Shown: positions 36,803 through 47,789 of the stretch, piece by piece
How positions within the stretch are numbered: position 1 is the first letter of the stretch
Layout of the letters: each line of letters begins with the position of its first letter
NCBI RefSeq assembly: GCF_943590815.1
Contig: NZ_CALSBS010000010.1
Span: 1 to 64,000 of the forward strand
DNA from: Pseudocitrobacter vendiensis
GTDB lineage: Bacteria; Pseudomonadota; Gammaproteobacteria; Enterobacterales; Enterobacteriaceae
Direction: 5' to 3'
DNA length: 64,000 bases
Position numbers and translations under genes: made by a program
Notes under the pieces: generated by a model
What the model was told of the DNA's origin: nothing
Database searches by the model: none
Seen by the model: only the letters and a program-made list of their open reading frames with translations

Positions 36803-39800
36803 CCAATAATCTCCAGAAGTGCCTGTAACGGATGGCGAACGCCATTACCTTCCACGCGCTTCACCTGACTACGACATGAGTATCCGGTTGCCAGACAGCG
36901 ATTACGCGGCAGGCGTTGCATGGCCTGCTGCCATGATAGCGCATAAATCCCCAGCGAGTTTTGGTGGTTTTTCTTTTCGTGGCCATAGGTTCCCGCCATC
37001 CCGCAGCAGCCGACGTTGACGTTTTCCAGCTTCGCGCCGAACCGGGCAAAAATGGTGGCCCACTGTTTTGGCGCGGAAGGTAGTGCGGTAACCTCGGTAC
37101 AGTGCCCAAACAAATACCAGGGCTCGCCGCCGGATTCATGGCTATTAATACCGTCCAGCGCCTGAGGCAGCCATTCATGGACCAGCATAACGTTGAAATC
37201 ACCGCGTTTATCGCCCAACACTTGCTTGTATTCATCGCGATAACACAGCACCAGGGCCGGATCGACGCCCACCATAGGAATGCCCAATTCCGCCACACGG
37301 TTCAGGTAATCTGCCGTTTTACGTGCGGTTTTGGTAAAGCGCGTGACGAAACCTTTAATATGCTGCGCTTTACCATTGGGTGAGAATGGCAGCAGTACCG
37401 GCTGAAGGCCCAGCTTATCAATCAGACGAATGAAGTCGGCCACCACCTGCGCATCGTAGTAGCTGGTGAAAGGATCCTGCACCACCAGCACGGTCATCGC
37501 TTTTTGTTCGGGTGTTAGCGCTTCCAGCTGTTCCAGCGTCATATTGGCGGAACGGTGAGAGATCATCTGCTTTTGCAACGACGGCGCGGAAAGCATTGGC
37601 AAATCAATCATGCCAATGTGTTTTTCCGACAGCTTGCGTACCAGCGGTTGATTCATAAAGAAGTTAAAGGTTTTCGGCGCGCGCGCCATCAGCGGCGCAT
37701 AGCTTTCAACCGTCGCCACCAGATGATCGCGTACCGGGCGCAGATAACGCGTGTGATAAAGCTGTAAGAAACGTGCGCGGAAATCCGGCACATCAATTTT
37801 GATTGGACATTGGGTAGAACAGGCTTTACAGGCCAGACAGCCCGACATCGCCTCTTTCACTTCGTGTGAGAAATCGTATTCGCCCTTGCGCGCGTGCCAG
37901 CTGTTGCGGGTACGCTCAATCAATGAACGCAAGCTCGCGCGTTTATCCGGTAATTCTTTCTCCAGCAATAAGGGATCTACGCCACGATCGGCCAACAAAC
38001 GCAGCCATTCACGCACCAGCGTGGCGCGCCCTTTCGGCGAATGAATACGATCGTTGGTAATCTTCATTGACGGGCACATCGGGCTTTTGGCATCGAAGTT
38101 AAAACATAATCCGTTGCCATTACACTCCATCGCCCCGCGCCAGGAGGACCGCACAGCAATCGGGATTTGCCTGTCAAAAGTCCCGCGTTTCACCGCATCG
38201 ACTTTCATCATCGGCGCATCCACGCCTTCCGGCGGGCAGATTTTCCCGGGATTTAAGCGGTTAAGCGGGTCGAACGCTGCTTTGACTTTACGCAGCTCGC
38301 CATATAACGCATCGCCGAAGAAGGCCGGGCTGTATTCCGCGCGAAAGCCTTTCCCGTGCTCGCCCCACAGCAGACCGCCGTATTTCGCGGTGAGCGCCAC
38401 CACATCATCGGAGATTTGCTTCATTAAAATCTCTTGTTGAGGGTCACACATATCCAGCGCCGGACGCACGTGCAGCACGCCGGCATCGACATGACCAAAC
38501 ATGCCGTAGCTCAGGCCGTGGCTGTCGAGTAACGCGCGAAATTCAACGATGTAATCCGCGAGATGTTCCGGCGGCACGCAGGTATCTTCGGCAAACGGAA
38601 TCGGCTTCGCCGCGCCTTTCGCATTGCCCAACAGACCCACCGCCTTTTTACGCATCGCGTAGATGCGCTCGATGCCGTCAAGCTCATTGCAGCGCTGCCA
38701 GCCAATCACGCCACCTTCCTGATTCGCGATAAGCGTGTCCAGACGTTGGCATAACGAGGTAACCTGCTCTTCAATCAGCGCGTCATCGTCACCGGCGAAT
38801 TCAACAATATTCAGGCCGAGCATCTCTTTATCGGGCACATCAGCGATCAGTTCACTGACCGAATGCCAGACAATGTCTTCCCGCGCCAGATTCAGGACCT
38901 TAGAGTCAACTGTTTCCACCGACAGCGCGCGGGCTTCTACCATAAAGGGCGCATTGCGTAGTGCTGAGTTGAACGAGTCGTACTTAATGTTAACCAGACG
39001 ACGCACTTTCGGCAGCGGGGTGATATCCAGCCGTGCTTCGGTAATAAACGCCAGTGTACCTTCTGAGCCGGTGAGAATGCGGGTTAAGTCAAATTCGGTC
39101 ATCTCGTCGTTGAAGACGTGACGCAAATCGTAACCGGTCAGGAAACGGTTAAGTTTCGGGAACTTATCGATGATGAGCTGACGATTCGCGCGACAACCTT
39201 CAAATACCGTGCGGTAAATGCGCCCGGAGGCGGACTGCTCTTTCGCCAGCGTTTCCGCCAGCGCCACCGGTACGGGTTGGGTATCCAGAATATCGCCGCC
39301 CAGTAGCACGGCGCGCACGCCTAAGACGTGATCGGAGGTTTTGCCGTACACCAGCGAGCCCTGCCCGGAGGCGTCGGTGTTGATCATACCGCCCAGCGTC
39401 GCGCGGTTGCTTGTGGAGAGCTCCGGCGCGAAGAAATAGCCGTACGGTTTGAGATATTGATTGAGCTGATCTTTGATAACCCCGGCTTCAACCCGCACCC
39501 AACCCTCTTCGGGATTGATTTCAATGATGCGATTCATATAGCGGGACATATCAATGATGATGCCCTGGTTCAGCGCCTGCCCGTTAGTGCCGGTACCGCC
39601 GCCGCGGGGGGTGAAGATGAGCGACTGAAAGCGCTCTTCTGCCGCCAGCCGGGCCAGCAGGGCCACATCCGCCGTTGAACGCGGGAACACCACCGCATCC
39701 GGTAACAGCTGATAAACGCTGTTATCGGTCGCCATGGTTAGTCGGTCGGCATAACGCGTGGCGGTATCGCCAGTAAAACCTTGTTGCTCCAGTGCTTGCA

Positions 39801-39855
39801 AATAATTCAGCACCAGTTGAACGACGCCCGGTGCCTGAGAAATCTGTGGGATCAT
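36799..39855 (-). CDS. ydiJ: YdiJ, FAD-linked oxidase with 4Fe-4S domain (D-2-hydroxyglutarate dehydrogenase type)
   Basis: A large fusion of 1018 residues. The N-terminal part (about 45-280) is a PCMH-type FAD domain ([15 protein letters not shown]), then an FAD-oxidase C domain, and a ferredoxin-like region near 690 ([12 protein letters not shown]) with clustered Cys, and finally a CCG-type domain with [10 protein letters not shown] near 960. E. coli YdiJ has been reported to be a D-2-hydroxyglutarate dehydrogenase; I rely on memory for that. It probably donates electrons to quinone. It is cotranscribed with menI. Confidence 0.93.
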   Translation of the reverse strand: MIPQISQAPGVVQLVLNYLQALEQQGFTGDTATRYADRLTMATDNSVYQLLPDAVVFPRSTADVALLARLAAEERFQSLIFTPRGGGTGTNGQALNQGIIIDMSRYMNRIIEINPEEGWVRVEAGVIKDQLNQYLKPYGYFFAPELSTSNRATLGGMINTDASGQGSLVYGKTSDHVLGVRAVLLGGDILDTQPVPVALAETLAKEQSASGRIYRTVFEGCRANRQLIIDKFPKLNRFLTGYDLRHVFNDEMTEFDLTRILTGSEGTLAFITEARLDITPLPKVRRLVNIKYDSFNSALRNAPFMVEARALSVETVDSKVLNLAREDIVWHSVSELIADVPDKEMLGLNIVEFAGDDDALIEEQVTSLCQRLDTLIANQEGGVIGWQRCNELDGIERIYAMRKKAVGLLGNAKGAAKPIPFAEDTCVPPEHLADYIVEFRALLDSHGLSYGMFGHVDAGVLHVRPALDMCDPQQEILMKQISDDVVALTAKYGGLLWGEHGKGFRAEYSPAFFGDALYGELRKVKAAFDPLNRLNPGKICPPEGVDAPMMKVDAVKRGTFDRQIPIAVRSSWRGAMECNGNGLCFNFDAKSPMCPSMKITNDRIHSPKGRATLVREWLRLLADRGVDPLLLEKELPDKRASLRSLIERTRNSWHARKGEYDFSHEVKEAMSGCLACKACSTQCPIKIDVPDFRARFLQLYHTRYLRPVRDHLVATVESYAPLMARAPKTFNFFMNQPLVRKLSEKHIGMIDLPMLSAPSLQKQMISHRSANMTLEQLEALTPEQKAMTVLVVQDPFTSYYDAQVVADFIRLIDKLGLQPVLLPFSPNGKAQHIKGFVTRFTKTARKTADYLNRVAELGIPMVGVDPALVLCYRDEYKQVLGDKRGDFNVMLVHEWLPQALDGINSHESGGEPWYLFGHCTEVTALPSAPKQWATIFARFGAKLENVNVGCCGMAGTYGHEKKNHQNSLGIYALSWQQAMQRLPRNRCLATGYSCRSQVKRVEGNGVRHPLQALLEIIG

Positions 39856-40091
39856 GACGCTTGACCCTGTCTGAATAGTTAGTGTTGTTATACACGCGCA
39901 GCGTCGCCATGGGCGCGAAGCGCATGTTTAATCGTTTGCGTAGTGCATTCAACGTTGTATCACATTTTTTTCTTATGCGCCCGGTAGATTTAAGTGCAAA
40001 ATCGGCCGCTTAAATGGATTGATATTATTATCAATAAAAGGGTTTACGCCGCGCCAGCGTTCTGGCGTACAGAAGAAGGTAAATTTGAGAT

Positions 40092-41213
40092 ATGGGTACG
40101 CTTCAACGTCCTCGCGATATACCGCAAATACTGCTATCGGTGCTGTTTTTGGCTCTGATGATCATCGCTTGTTTATGGATTATTCAGCCGTTTATTCTGG
40201 GCTTCGCCTGGGCTGCGACGATCGTTATCGCCACCTGGCCGGTACTGCTTCGTTTGCAGCGCATGTTTTTTGGCCGCCGGAGCCTGGCCGTTCTGGTGAT
40301 GACACTGTTGCTTTTTTTACTGTTCGTTATCCCCATCGCCTTACTGGTCAATAGCGTCGTCGACGGCAGCGCCCCTTTGGTGCATGACATCACCTCTGGC
40401 ACGCTGGAGCTGCCTGACCTCGCGTGGTTGAACAGCATTCCGTTTATCGGTGCGAAGCTTTATCAGGGCTGGCACAGCCTGCTGGATATGGGCGGCAGCG
40501 CAATTATGGCGAAGGTCCGCCCTTATATTGGTACTACCACCACGTGGTTTGTCGGCCAGGCGGCGCACATTGGCCGCTTCCTGCTTCACTGCGGCTTAAT
40601 GTTGCTGTTTAGTGCGCTACTCTACTGGCAGGGCGAAAAAGTCGCGTTTGGCATTCGCTACTTCGCGACCCGCCTGGCGTCAAAACGGGGTGATGCCGCC
40701 GTGTTGCTGGCAGGTCAGGCCATTCGCGCCGTCGCGCTGGGCGTGGTGGTTACCGCGTTAACACAGGCGATTCTCGGCGGTATCGGCCTTGCCATCACTG
40801 GCGTACCCTATGCCACGCTGTTAACGGTCGTGATGATTTTTTCCTGCCTGGTACAACTTGGGCCGCTGATTGTCCTGATCCCGTCAATCATCTGGCTCTA
40901 CTGGACCGGTGATACCACCTGGGGCACCGTGCTGCTGGTGTGGAGCTGCGTAGTAGGCACCATGGATAACTTTATCCGTCCGGTGCTGATTCGCATGGGT
41001 GCCGATCTACCGATGATTCTTATTCTGTCTGGCGTTATCGGTGGTCTGGTGGCATTTGGCATGATAGGCCTGTTTATTGGCCCAGTGGTGCTGGCAGTCT
41101 CCTGGCGTCTGTTTGATGCATGGATGCATGAAGTGCCCCCTCCGACAACCGACCCGGACCAGGTTCTGGAAGAGTTACAGCAGTTTGATATGAGCGGAGA
41201 GAAAAAAGCGTAA
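40092..41213 (+). CDS. ydiK: YdiK, AI-2E family membrane protein
   Basis: An inner-membrane protein of 373 residues with seven to eight hydrophobic segments, highly similar to E. coli YdiK (PRDIPQILLSVLFLALMII). The family is named after TqsA/YdgG, implicated in autoinducer-2 export; the substrate of YdiK is not established. The conserved late region GVIGGLVAFGMIGLFIGPVVLA is intact. It is divergent from ydiJ with about 236 bases between them. Confidence 0.92.
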   Translation: MGTLQRPRDIPQILLSVLFLALMIIACLWIIQPFILGFAWAATIVIATWPVLLRLQRMFFGRRSLAVLVMTLLLFLLFVIPIALLVNSVVDGSAPLVHDITSGTLELPDLAWLNSIPFIGAKLYQGWHSLLDMGGSAIMAKVRPYIGTTTTWFVGQAAHIGRFLLHCGLMLLFSALLYWQGEKVAFGIRYFATRLASKRGDAAVLLAGQAIRAVALGVVVTALTQAILGGIGLAITGVPYATLLTVVMIFSCLVQLGPLIVLIPSIIWLYWTGDTTWGTVLLVWSCVVGTMDNFIRPVLIRMGADLPMILILSGVIGGLVAFGMIGLFIGPVVLAVSWRLFDAWMHEVPPPTTDPDQVLEELQQFDMSGEKKA

Positions 41214-41335
41214 TTCCCCCCGCTCACCCACTTAAGCATTTCTTATCAATAAACCGTTGTTATGTTAACGGATGCCGTCAAATGATGGCATCCGTAACTG
41301 CCTTAACTAAAAATCATTCACACTATTTTAACTAT

Positions 41336-41349
41336 TGAGACGAATCCGA
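41336..41349 (+). promoter_or_regulatory. RcsB box of rprA
   Basis: TGAGACGAATCCGA, an RcsB-box-like sequence about 24 bases before a TACTAT -10 element (41373-41378), in the position known to activate rprA in E. coli. Confidence 0.75.
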
Positions 41350-41384
41350 TCGACGTAAAAATGTCGCATGCCTACTATTAGGAC

Positions 41385-41490
41385 ACGGTTATAAATCAAT
41401 AGCTTGATTTATAAGCATGGACATCCCCTGAGTGAAACAATGAATTGCTGTGTGTAGTCTTTGCCCATCTCCCACGATGGGCTTTTTTTT
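41385..41490 (+). ncRNA. rprA: RprA small RNA
   Basis: An Hfq-dependent sRNA that activates rpoS translation on envelope stress through the Rcs phosphorelay. The sequence follows E. coli RprA nearly throughout: ACGGTTATAAATCAA at the 5' end, the first hairpin, the central CCCCTGAGTGAAACAA, GTGTGTAGTCTTTGCCC, and the terminator GCCCATC-TCCCAC-GATGGGC with eight T (41463-41490). It lies downstream of ydiK as in E. coli. The GH3 stop codon on the other strand is only two bases beyond its end. Confidence 0.95.
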
Positions 41491-41491
41491 A

Positions 41492-43861
41492 TCACTTCAC
41501 ATCACATCGACTCATCATGCGCCACATTTCAGGCAGAACCCGCGTCTCGCCGGTGACATTCAGCGTTACTCGTCCCTGAATATCCACGGAGGATCGGCCA
41601 ACCTGCAATTCAAACTCGCCAGGCTCAACGATGCGTTGCCCCTGATGGCTGGTAAAATTGAGCATATCCACCGGTATCGTGAAAGTAAGCGTGGCCGACT
41701 CGCCAGGCGCCAGTGTCACGCGCTGGAACGCTTTCAGTTCCTGAAGCGGCCTGACCATTGAGGCGATGTTGTCGCGCACATACACCTGTACCACTTCACT
41801 GCCGCTGCGCTCGCCGCTGTTTTTTATCGCCACGCTAAGCGTAACATCGCCGTGAATATCCACGTTTTCACTCAGCAATGTCGGAGAGCCATAATCGAAG
41901 GTTGTCCAGCTCAGACCGTAGCCAAACGGGTACAGTGCGCCAAAATGGAAAGCGAACGGTGTGCCGCCACTTTTTAGCTTATGGTTGTAGTAATACGGCA
42001 TTGCCCCGGCGCTTTTCGGCATGCTCACCACCAGCCTGCCTTGTGGTTCTGCGCGACCGGTCAACACATCAGCAATTGCCCAACCGCCCTCCTGGCCCGG
42101 AGCCCATGCCAGCATAAACGCCGCCACTTTCGACTCCAGCCCTTGCAGGTTGTAAGGGCGTCCTCCCGTCATCACCACAATTACCGGTTTCCCGGTCGCC
42201 ACCAGTGCTTCCAGCAACTGCTGCTGTACGCCCGGCAGAGTTAAACTATCGGTGTCTGACCCCTCGCCCACGGTTCCGCTCTGGAACAGCCCGGCGAGAT
42301 CCCCCACGCAGGCAATCACCACCTCACTTTCCAGCGCCGCGTTTACGGCATCGTCAATCAGTGAGATATCGAGAGATACCGGTGACGATTGCATCGGCTT
42401 ACCGGAACTGTCGCCCGGAAAAACTGGCGCACCGGCAAGGCGTTCTTTGATGATGTGACAGCCTTTAGCGTAACGAACGTTGTCTTCACCCAGATAGGTG
42501 CGCAGTGCCGCCAGCGGTGTCGTGACCTGCGCGGTGTTATCCACCATATCGCTAATAATCAGATGCACCGGGAAACTGTAGCCGCTCAACAACGCCAGCG
42601 GATCGTCCGCCGTCGGCCCCACGACCGCCACGCGCGGTTTCCCCGCCAGCGGCAATATGCCACGATTTTCCAGCAGCGTAATTGACCGCGTGGCGACCTC
42701 TCTTGCCGCCTGCCGCGTGGCGGGCGACTGGAGCGAAATGGCGTTTTCATCAGTGTACGGATGCTCGAACAACCCCAGGCGGAATTTTTCGGTGAGCAAC
42801 CGCGCGACGATTTCATCAATTTTCGCCATGCTGATCAGCCCGCGTTCCAGCGCTTGCGCCAGATGACGCGCACAATCATCTTTTGGCAGCTCAACGTCCA
42901 GCCCGGCATTGAAAGCCAGAGCTGCCGAGTGCGCGGCATCTTCACTGACGCCATGGTGCTGATGCAGCAGGCTAACGCCGCCGTAATCCGCCACCACGAT
43001 GCCATCAAACCCCCAGCGTTCCCGCAGCAATGTGGTTAACAGGAACGCATCGCTGTGTCCCGGTTGATTATCAATATCATGATACGCAGGCATCACCGAA
43101 CCCGCATTCGCCAGTTTCACCGCCATTTCGAAAGGCAACAGGAAGGTATCGTTCAGCTCACGAAAGCCCAGATGTACCGGCGCATGGTTACGCGCGCCTT
43201 CACTAAAGGAATGGCCGACATAGTGCTTAAGCGTTGCCAGCACGTCACGTTTTTCACCCTGTAAGCCATCAACATACGCACAGGCCATCACGCCCACCAG
43301 CCACGGGTCCTCGCCATACGTCTCTTCGGTACGCCCCCAGCGCACATCGCGCGACACATCCAGCACCGGCGCCAGCCCCTGTTTACAGCCAGTTGAACGC
43401 GCTTCTTCGCCTATCTGCTGCGCAGCGCGTCTGACCAGTTCAGGATCCCACGTAGAACCGTAATTCAGCGAGGAGGGAAATAAGGTGGCGTCTTTGCACA
43501 ACAAGCCTACCAGACACTCTTCATGGAACAGTGCCGGAATGCCAAGGCGCGTCTCTTCCATCAACATTTTTTGCAGGCGGTTGGCCGCGCGCACGCCCGT
43601 TTTCGCATCCACAATATGCGTACCCAGCGGGCGCGTGATTTGACCGACACCCAGCATTAAGCGTTCGCCCAGCGATGCCTGCTCGCTGACGCCGGAGAAT
43701 TCATCGCTCATATCGCTTCTTTCCCGGTGCTCACCGTCTTCAGACAGTACCAGCCAGTAGGCATGCATCTGGGCAAATTTTTCTTCGGGGGTCATGCGTG
43801 CCAGCAGGTCGGCAACACGGGCGCTCACAGGATGCTGAGGATCTTTATAAACAGGGGTCAT
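41492..43861 (-). CDS. GH3 beta-glucosidase/xylosidase family enzyme, cytoplasmic
   Basis: A glycoside hydrolase family 3 protein of 789 residues. The N-terminal TIM barrel has LKHYVGHS (Lys212-His213) and the nucleophile Asp292 in VVADYGG. A second alpha/beta sandwich domain at about 400-620 ends in the WAPGQEGGWAIADVLTGRAEPQGRL stretch, and a fibronectin-III-like domain lies at 690-775 (SEVVQVYVRD). There is no signal peptide, so the enzyme should act on sugars already imported. No transporter or phosphotransferase gene is next to it. AGGAGAAGG precedes the ATG. The exact sugar is not readable. Confidence 0.88.
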   Translation of the reverse strand: MTPVYKDPQHPVSARVADLLARMTPEEKFAQMHAYWLVLSEDGEHRERSDMSDEFSGVSEQASLGERLMLGVGQITRPLGTHIVDAKTGVRAANRLQKMLMEETRLGIPALFHEECLVGLLCKDATLFPSSLNYGSTWDPELVRRAAQQIGEEARSTGCKQGLAPVLDVSRDVRWGRTEETYGEDPWLVGVMACAYVDGLQGEKRDVLATLKHYVGHSFSEGARNHAPVHLGFRELNDTFLLPFEMAVKLANAGSVMPAYHDIDNQPGHSDAFLLTTLLRERWGFDGIVVADYGGVSLLHQHHGVSEDAAHSAALAFNAGLDVELPKDDCARHLAQALERGLISMAKIDEIVARLLTEKFRLGLFEHPYTDENAISLQSPATRQAAREVATRSITLLENRGILPLAGKPRVAVVGPTADDPLALLSGYSFPVHLIISDMVDNTAQVTTPLAALRTYLGEDNVRYAKGCHIIKERLAGAPVFPGDSSGKPMQSSPVSLDISLIDDAVNAALESEVVIACVGDLAGLFQSGTVGEGSDTDSLTLPGVQQQLLEALVATGKPVIVVMTGGRPYNLQGLESKVAAFMLAWAPGQEGGWAIADVLTGRAEPQGRLVVSMPKSAGAMPYYYNHKLKSGGTPFAFHFGALYPFGYGLSWTTFDYGSPTLLSENVDIHGDVTLSVAIKNSGERSGSEVVQVYVRDNIASMVRPLQELKAFQRVTLAPGESATLTFTIPVDMLNFTSHQGQRIVEPGEFELQVGRSSVDIQGRVTLNVTGETRVLPEMWRMMSRCDVK

Positions 43862-44015
43862 AGCCTTCTCCTGAACAGGTTAAGTAAAACCAGTATTCAG
43901 AAGCGTTGCCGCGACAACAATTGTCTAATTTCGCAGAAGATTTACGTTTTTTGGTTTTTTCGCGGGAGTGTGATCGGTCGCAAATTAAGGCGAGTCTGAT
44001 AAGTTAGAAATATGA

Positions 44016-44046
44016 AAGCCCCCGCGGTTGATAACCCCGGGGGCTT
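44016..44046 (-). terminator. Hairpin after ppsA
   Basis: AAGCCCCCGCGGTT and AACCCCGGGGGCTT pair with one mismatch around GAT. On the minus strand the tail is TTTCATATTTCT, a modest U-run. It lies 10 bases after the ppsA stop. Confidence 0.75.
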
Positions 44047-44056
44047 GTTGAAACAA

Positions 44057-46462
44057 TTACTTATTCAATTCCGCCAGACTCAGCCAGGTTTGCACCACCG
44101 TGTCAGGGTTCAGGGAGAGGCTATCGATACCCTCTTCCATCAGCCATGCAGCGAAATCTTCATGGTCAGACGGCCCCTGCCCACAGATACCGACGTATTT
44201 GCCCTGTTTCTTCGCGGCGCGGATGGCCATCGACAGTAGCGCTTTAACCGCGTCATTACGCTCGTCAAACAGTTCTGAGACCACGCCGGAGTCGCGGTCA
44301 AGACCCAGCGCCAGCTGCGTCATGTCGTTGGAGCCAATGGAGAAACCATCGAAATGTTCGAGGAACTGTTCGGCTAACAGGGCGTTAGACGGTATCTCGC
44401 ACATCATGATGATTTTCAGACCATTTTCGCCACGTTTCAGCCCCTGACGCGCCAGTTCATCCACCACGGCTTTCGCCTGGTCAACGGTACGCACGAACGG
44501 AATCATGATTTCAACGTTGGTCAGTCCCATTTCGTTACGCACGCGTTTTACCGCATCGCATTCCAGCGCGAAACAGTCGCGGAAGCTCTCGGAAACGTAA
44601 CGTCCTGCGCCACGGAAGCCCAGCATCGGGTTCTCTTCATCCGGCTCGTAACGTTCACCACCGACGAGGTTGGCGTATTCGTTCGATTTAAAATCGGACA
44701 GACGCACAATCACCCGTTTCGGGTAAAAGGCCGCGCCGAGCGTCGCGATCCCTTCCGTCAGACGACCCACATAAAACTCTTTTGGCGAGTCGAAGCCTTT
44801 CATCATCTCGCGGATTTCGTTTTGCAGCGCCGGTTCCTGGTCATCGAACTCCAGCAGCGCACGCGGATGAACGCCAATCATACGGTTGATGATGAATTCC
44901 AGACGCGCCAGGCCAACGCCCTCATTCGGCAGGCAGGCGAAGTCAAATGCGCGATCCGGGTTACCGACGTTCATCATGATCTTCAGCGGCATGTCCGGCA
45001 TGGTGTCAACACTGGAACTCTTAACGCTGAAGTCGAGCAGGTCAGCGTAGACGTAACCCGTATCCCCTTCCGCACAGGAAACAGTGACTTTCTCGTCATC
45101 TTTCATGCGTTCGGTCGCGTCACCGCAGCCAACGACCGCCGGAATACCCAGTTCACGCGCAATGATCGCCGCGTGGCAAGTACGCCCGCCACGGTTGGTG
45201 ACAATCGCCGCCGCTTTCTTCATGATCGGTTCCCAGTCCGGGTCGGTCATGTCAGTCACCAGCACATCGCCGGGTTCAATGCGGTTCATCTCGCTGATGT
45301 CGTGAATAACTTTTACTGGGCCCGCGCCAATGCGATGACCGATAGCACGACCTTCAGCAATGATTTTACCCTGTGAATGCAGCGTGTAACGCTCCATCAC
45401 CTGGCCGCGAGAACGCACGGTTTCCGGGCGCGCCTGAACGATAAACAGTTTGCCGGTATGACCATCTTTGGCCCACTCAATATCCATCGGGCGGCCGTAG
45501 TGTTTTTCAATCTGGACAGCCTGTTTCGCCAGCTCCTGCACTTCATCGTTGGTCAGCGAGAAAATATCACGCTGGGCCTGCGGCACATCTTCAATTTTAA
45601 CCTGCTTACCGTGCTCCTGCGTCGGTGCGTAGACCATACGGATTTTTTTGGAACCCATGGTACGGCGTACAATCGACGGGCGATTAGCCGCCAGCGTCGG
45701 TTTGTGGACGTAAAATTCGTCCGGGTTTACCGCGCCCTGCACCACCATTTCACCCAGGCCCCAGGCCGAGGTGATAAACACCACCTGGTCAAAACCGGAT
45801 TCGGTGTCGATGGAGAACATTACGCCCGAAGACGCGAGGTCAGAACGCACCATCCGCTGAACGCCCGCCGAGAGCGCGACGCCGCGATGATCGTAACCCT
45901 GGTGGACACGGTATGAGATCGCGCGGTCGTTAAACAGCGAGGCGAAAACGTGTTTAACCGCTACCAGTACCGCGTCGTAGCCCTGCACGTTGAGGAAGGT
46001 TTCCTGCTGACCGGCGAAGGAGGCATCCGGCATATCTTCTGCCGTCGCCGAAGAGCGCACAGCAAAGGATGCGTCCGCATCATCCGCAGAGAGCTGGTTG
46101 TACGCATCATCCGCAGAGAGCTGGTTGTACGCATCACGGATAGCGGTTTCCAGTTCGCTCTGGAAAGGTGTGTCGATGATCCACTGGCGGATCTGAGCAC
46201 CGGCTTTCGCCAGGGCGGTGACATCATCAATATCGGTTTGATCCAACAGTTGATAGATGCGCTGATTCACGCCGCTTTGGTCGAGAAATTGATTAAATGC
46301 ATCGGCAGTGGTAGCAAATCCGTTGGGGACCGAGACACCCAGATCGGACAGGTTAGTAATCATTTCACCCAGGGAGGCATTTTTGCCCCCAACTCTGTCT
46401 ACATCATTCATGCCGAGTTGGTTATACCAAAGCACCAGCGGTGACGAGCCATTGTTGGACAT
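44057..46462 (-). CDS. ppsA: Phosphoenolpyruvate synthase, with a 9-residue tandem duplication
   Basis: Makes phosphoenolpyruvate from pyruvate and ATP for gluconeogenesis. The N-terminal ATP-binding domain, the phosphohistidine domain with GGRTCHAAI (His about 430) and the C-terminal PEP-binding barrel are all present and match E. coli. The protein has 801 residues instead of 792: the stretch AYNQLSADD occurs twice in a row at 111-119 and 120-128 because 27 bases are exactly repeated. The duplication is in frame and near a surface loop before the [13 protein letters not shown] motif, so activity may be kept. The start MSNNGSSP matches E. coli. Confidence 0.96.
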   Translation of the reverse strand: MSNNGSSPLVLWYNQLGMNDVDRVGGKNASLGEMITNLSDLGVSVPNGFATTADAFNQFLDQSGVNQRIYQLLDQTDIDDVTALAKAGAQIRQWIIDTPFQSELETAIRDAYNQLSADDAYNQLSADDADASFAVRSSATAEDMPDASFAGQQETFLNVQGYDAVLVAVKHVFASLFNDRAISYRVHQGYDHRGVALSAGVQRMVRSDLASSGVMFSIDTESGFDQVVFITSAWGLGEMVVQGAVNPDEFYVHKPTLAANRPSIVRRTMGSKKIRMVYAPTQEHGKQVKIEDVPQAQRDIFSLTNDEVQELAKQAVQIEKHYGRPMDIEWAKDGHTGKLFIVQARPETVRSRGQVMERYTLHSQGKIIAEGRAIGHRIGAGPVKVIHDISEMNRIEPGDVLVTDMTDPDWEPIMKKAAAIVTNRGGRTCHAAIIARELGIPAVVGCGDATERMKDDEKVTVSCAEGDTGYVYADLLDFSVKSSSVDTMPDMPLKIMMNVGNPDRAFDFACLPNEGVGLARLEFIINRMIGVHPRALLEFDDQEPALQNEIREMMKGFDSPKEFYVGRLTEGIATLGAAFYPKRVIVRLSDFKSNEYANLVGGERYEPDEENPMLGFRGAGRYVSESFRDCFALECDAVKRVRNEMGLTNVEIMIPFVRTVDQAKAVVDELARQGLKRGENGLKIIMMCEIPSNALLAEQFLEHFDGFSIGSNDMTQLALGLDRDSGVVSELFDERNDAVKALLSMAIRAAKKQGKYVGICGQGPSDHEDFAAWLMEEGIDSLSLNPDTVVQTWLSLAELNK
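46081..46134. repeat. Perfect 27-bp tandem duplication inside ppsA
   Basis: Bases 46081-46107 and 46108-46134 are identical, 27 of 27. The four bases before the first copy (GCAT, 46077-46080) also match the end of the unit, giving short homology that could have seeded slippage. The length is a multiple of three, so the frame is kept. Confidence 0.95.
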
Positions 46463-46553
46463 CGAGACAATCCTTTTTTGATTAAAAAAGCAGTGATTAA
46501 GAAACAACTGACTACTCAAATTATCCTGGCATATTTAAACAATTTAAAAAAAC

Positions 46554-46569
46554 GGTGAATCGTTCAAGC
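46554..46569. promoter_or_regulatory. Candidate Cra box upstream of ppsA
   Basis: GGTGAATCGTTCAAGC resembles Cra sites (TGAAnCG-TTCA core). Cra activates ppsA in E. coli from an upstream site. It lies about 92 bases before the ppsA start, in the ppsA-ppsR divergent region. Confidence 0.6.
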
Positions 46570-46802
46570 AAATTAATTTTTTCTTTTTTAGGATTGATGC
46601 CAGTAATGTGATAACCCTCTGATTCTGTGGGAAAGTCGTTATAAATCGCGACAAAATCTGCATATTTAGAAAAATGAACCAGACTTTTCATAAAAAATAA
46701 AAATAGCGTTCCATTTTCAGATATCAGACAAATGCGGTGGGGTTTTCTGCGAATTTAATTTATGCTTTCAGACAATTAACCTCACTTTTCTGGATTGTTA
46801 AA

Positions 46803-47636
46803 ATGGAAAATGCAGTCGACAGGCAGGTTTTTTATATTTCTGATGGCACGGCGATTACCGCTGAGGTGCTGGGCCACGCGGTGATGTCGCAGTTCCCGGT
46901 GGTTATCAACAGTATTACTCTGCCGTTTATTGAAAGTGAAAGCCGCGCCCGCGCGGTGAAAGATCAGATTGACGCGATTTATCAGCAAACCGGCGTACGC
47001 CCGCTGGTTTTCTACTCCATTGTCATTCCGGAAATCCGCGACATCATTTTGCAGTGTGAGGGATTTTGTCAGGATATCGTGCAGGCGCTGGTTGCTCCGC
47101 TTCAGGAAGAGCTTAAGCTCGATCCGACGCCCATTGCTCATCGAACCCACGGGCTAAACCCTGGAAATCTATTGAAATACGATGCGCGTATTGCGGCAAT
47201 TGATTACACCCTGGCGCACGATGATGGAATATCTTTGCGCAATCTCGATCAGGCGCAGGTTATTTTGCTCGGCGTTTCTCGCTGTGGAAAAACCCCTACC
47301 AGCCTCTATCTGGCGATGCAGTTCGGTATTCGCGCCGCCAACTACCCGTTCATCGCCGATGATATGGATAATCTGATCCTTCCTGCGTCGCTTAAACCGT
47401 TGCAGCATAAACTGTTCGGCCTGACGATAAATCCTGAGCGCCTGGCGGCGATTCGCGAGGAGCGCAGGGAAAACAGCCGCTACGCCTCGATGCGCCAGTG
47501 TCGAATGGAAGTGGCGGAAGTAGAAGCGCTGTATCGTAAGAATCAAATCCCGTGGATTAACAGTACCAACTACTCCGTTGAGGAAATTGCTACCAAAATC
47601 ATGGACATCATGGGATTAAGCCGCAGAATGTACTAA
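46803..47636 (+). CDS. ppsR: PEP synthase regulatory protein (bifunctional kinase/pyrophosphorylase)
   Basis: Switches PpsA off and on by ADP-dependent phosphorylation and phosphate-dependent dephosphorylation of an active-site Thr. 277 residues; N-terminal [13 protein letters not shown] and the P-loop GVSRCGKT (157-164) are diagnostic of the DUF299 family. It is divergent from its target ppsA. The start MENAVDRQ follows the family. Its stop codon lies within the TrpR operator of the next gene. Confidence 0.95.
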   Translation: MENAVDRQVFYISDGTAITAEVLGHAVMSQFPVVINSITLPFIESESRARAVKDQIDAIYQQTGVRPLVFYSIVIPEIRDIILQCEGFCQDIVQALVAPLQEELKLDPTPIAHRTHGLNPGNLLKYDARIAAIDYTLAHDDGISLRNLDQAQVILLGVSRCGKTPTSLYLAMQFGIRAANYPFIADDMDNLILPASLKPLQHKLFGLTINPERLAAIREERRENSRYASMRQCRMEVAEVEALYRKNQIPWINSTNYSVEEIATKIMDIMGLSRRMY

Positions 47637-47647
47637 CGCACTAGTAC
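47630..47647 (+). promoter_or_regulatory. TrpR operator of aroH
   Basis: GTACTAACGCACTAGTAC matches the TrpR operator GTACTAGTTAACTAGTAC at 14 of 18 positions, with the outer GTACTA/TAGTAC arms exact. TrpR-tryptophan represses aroH. The site overlaps the ppsR stop codon. Confidence 0.8.
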
Positions 47648-47789
47648 AATGCAGAAAATTTGTTTATCATAACGCTGTGATTGAATGCACACCACGCCCC
47701 GCTCTTGAAATCAGCCGGGATTGGTTTATCGTGATGTGCATCACTTCCCGGCGTTTTGTCTGGTGAAGAAACAAATTTCTGAGAAACTC

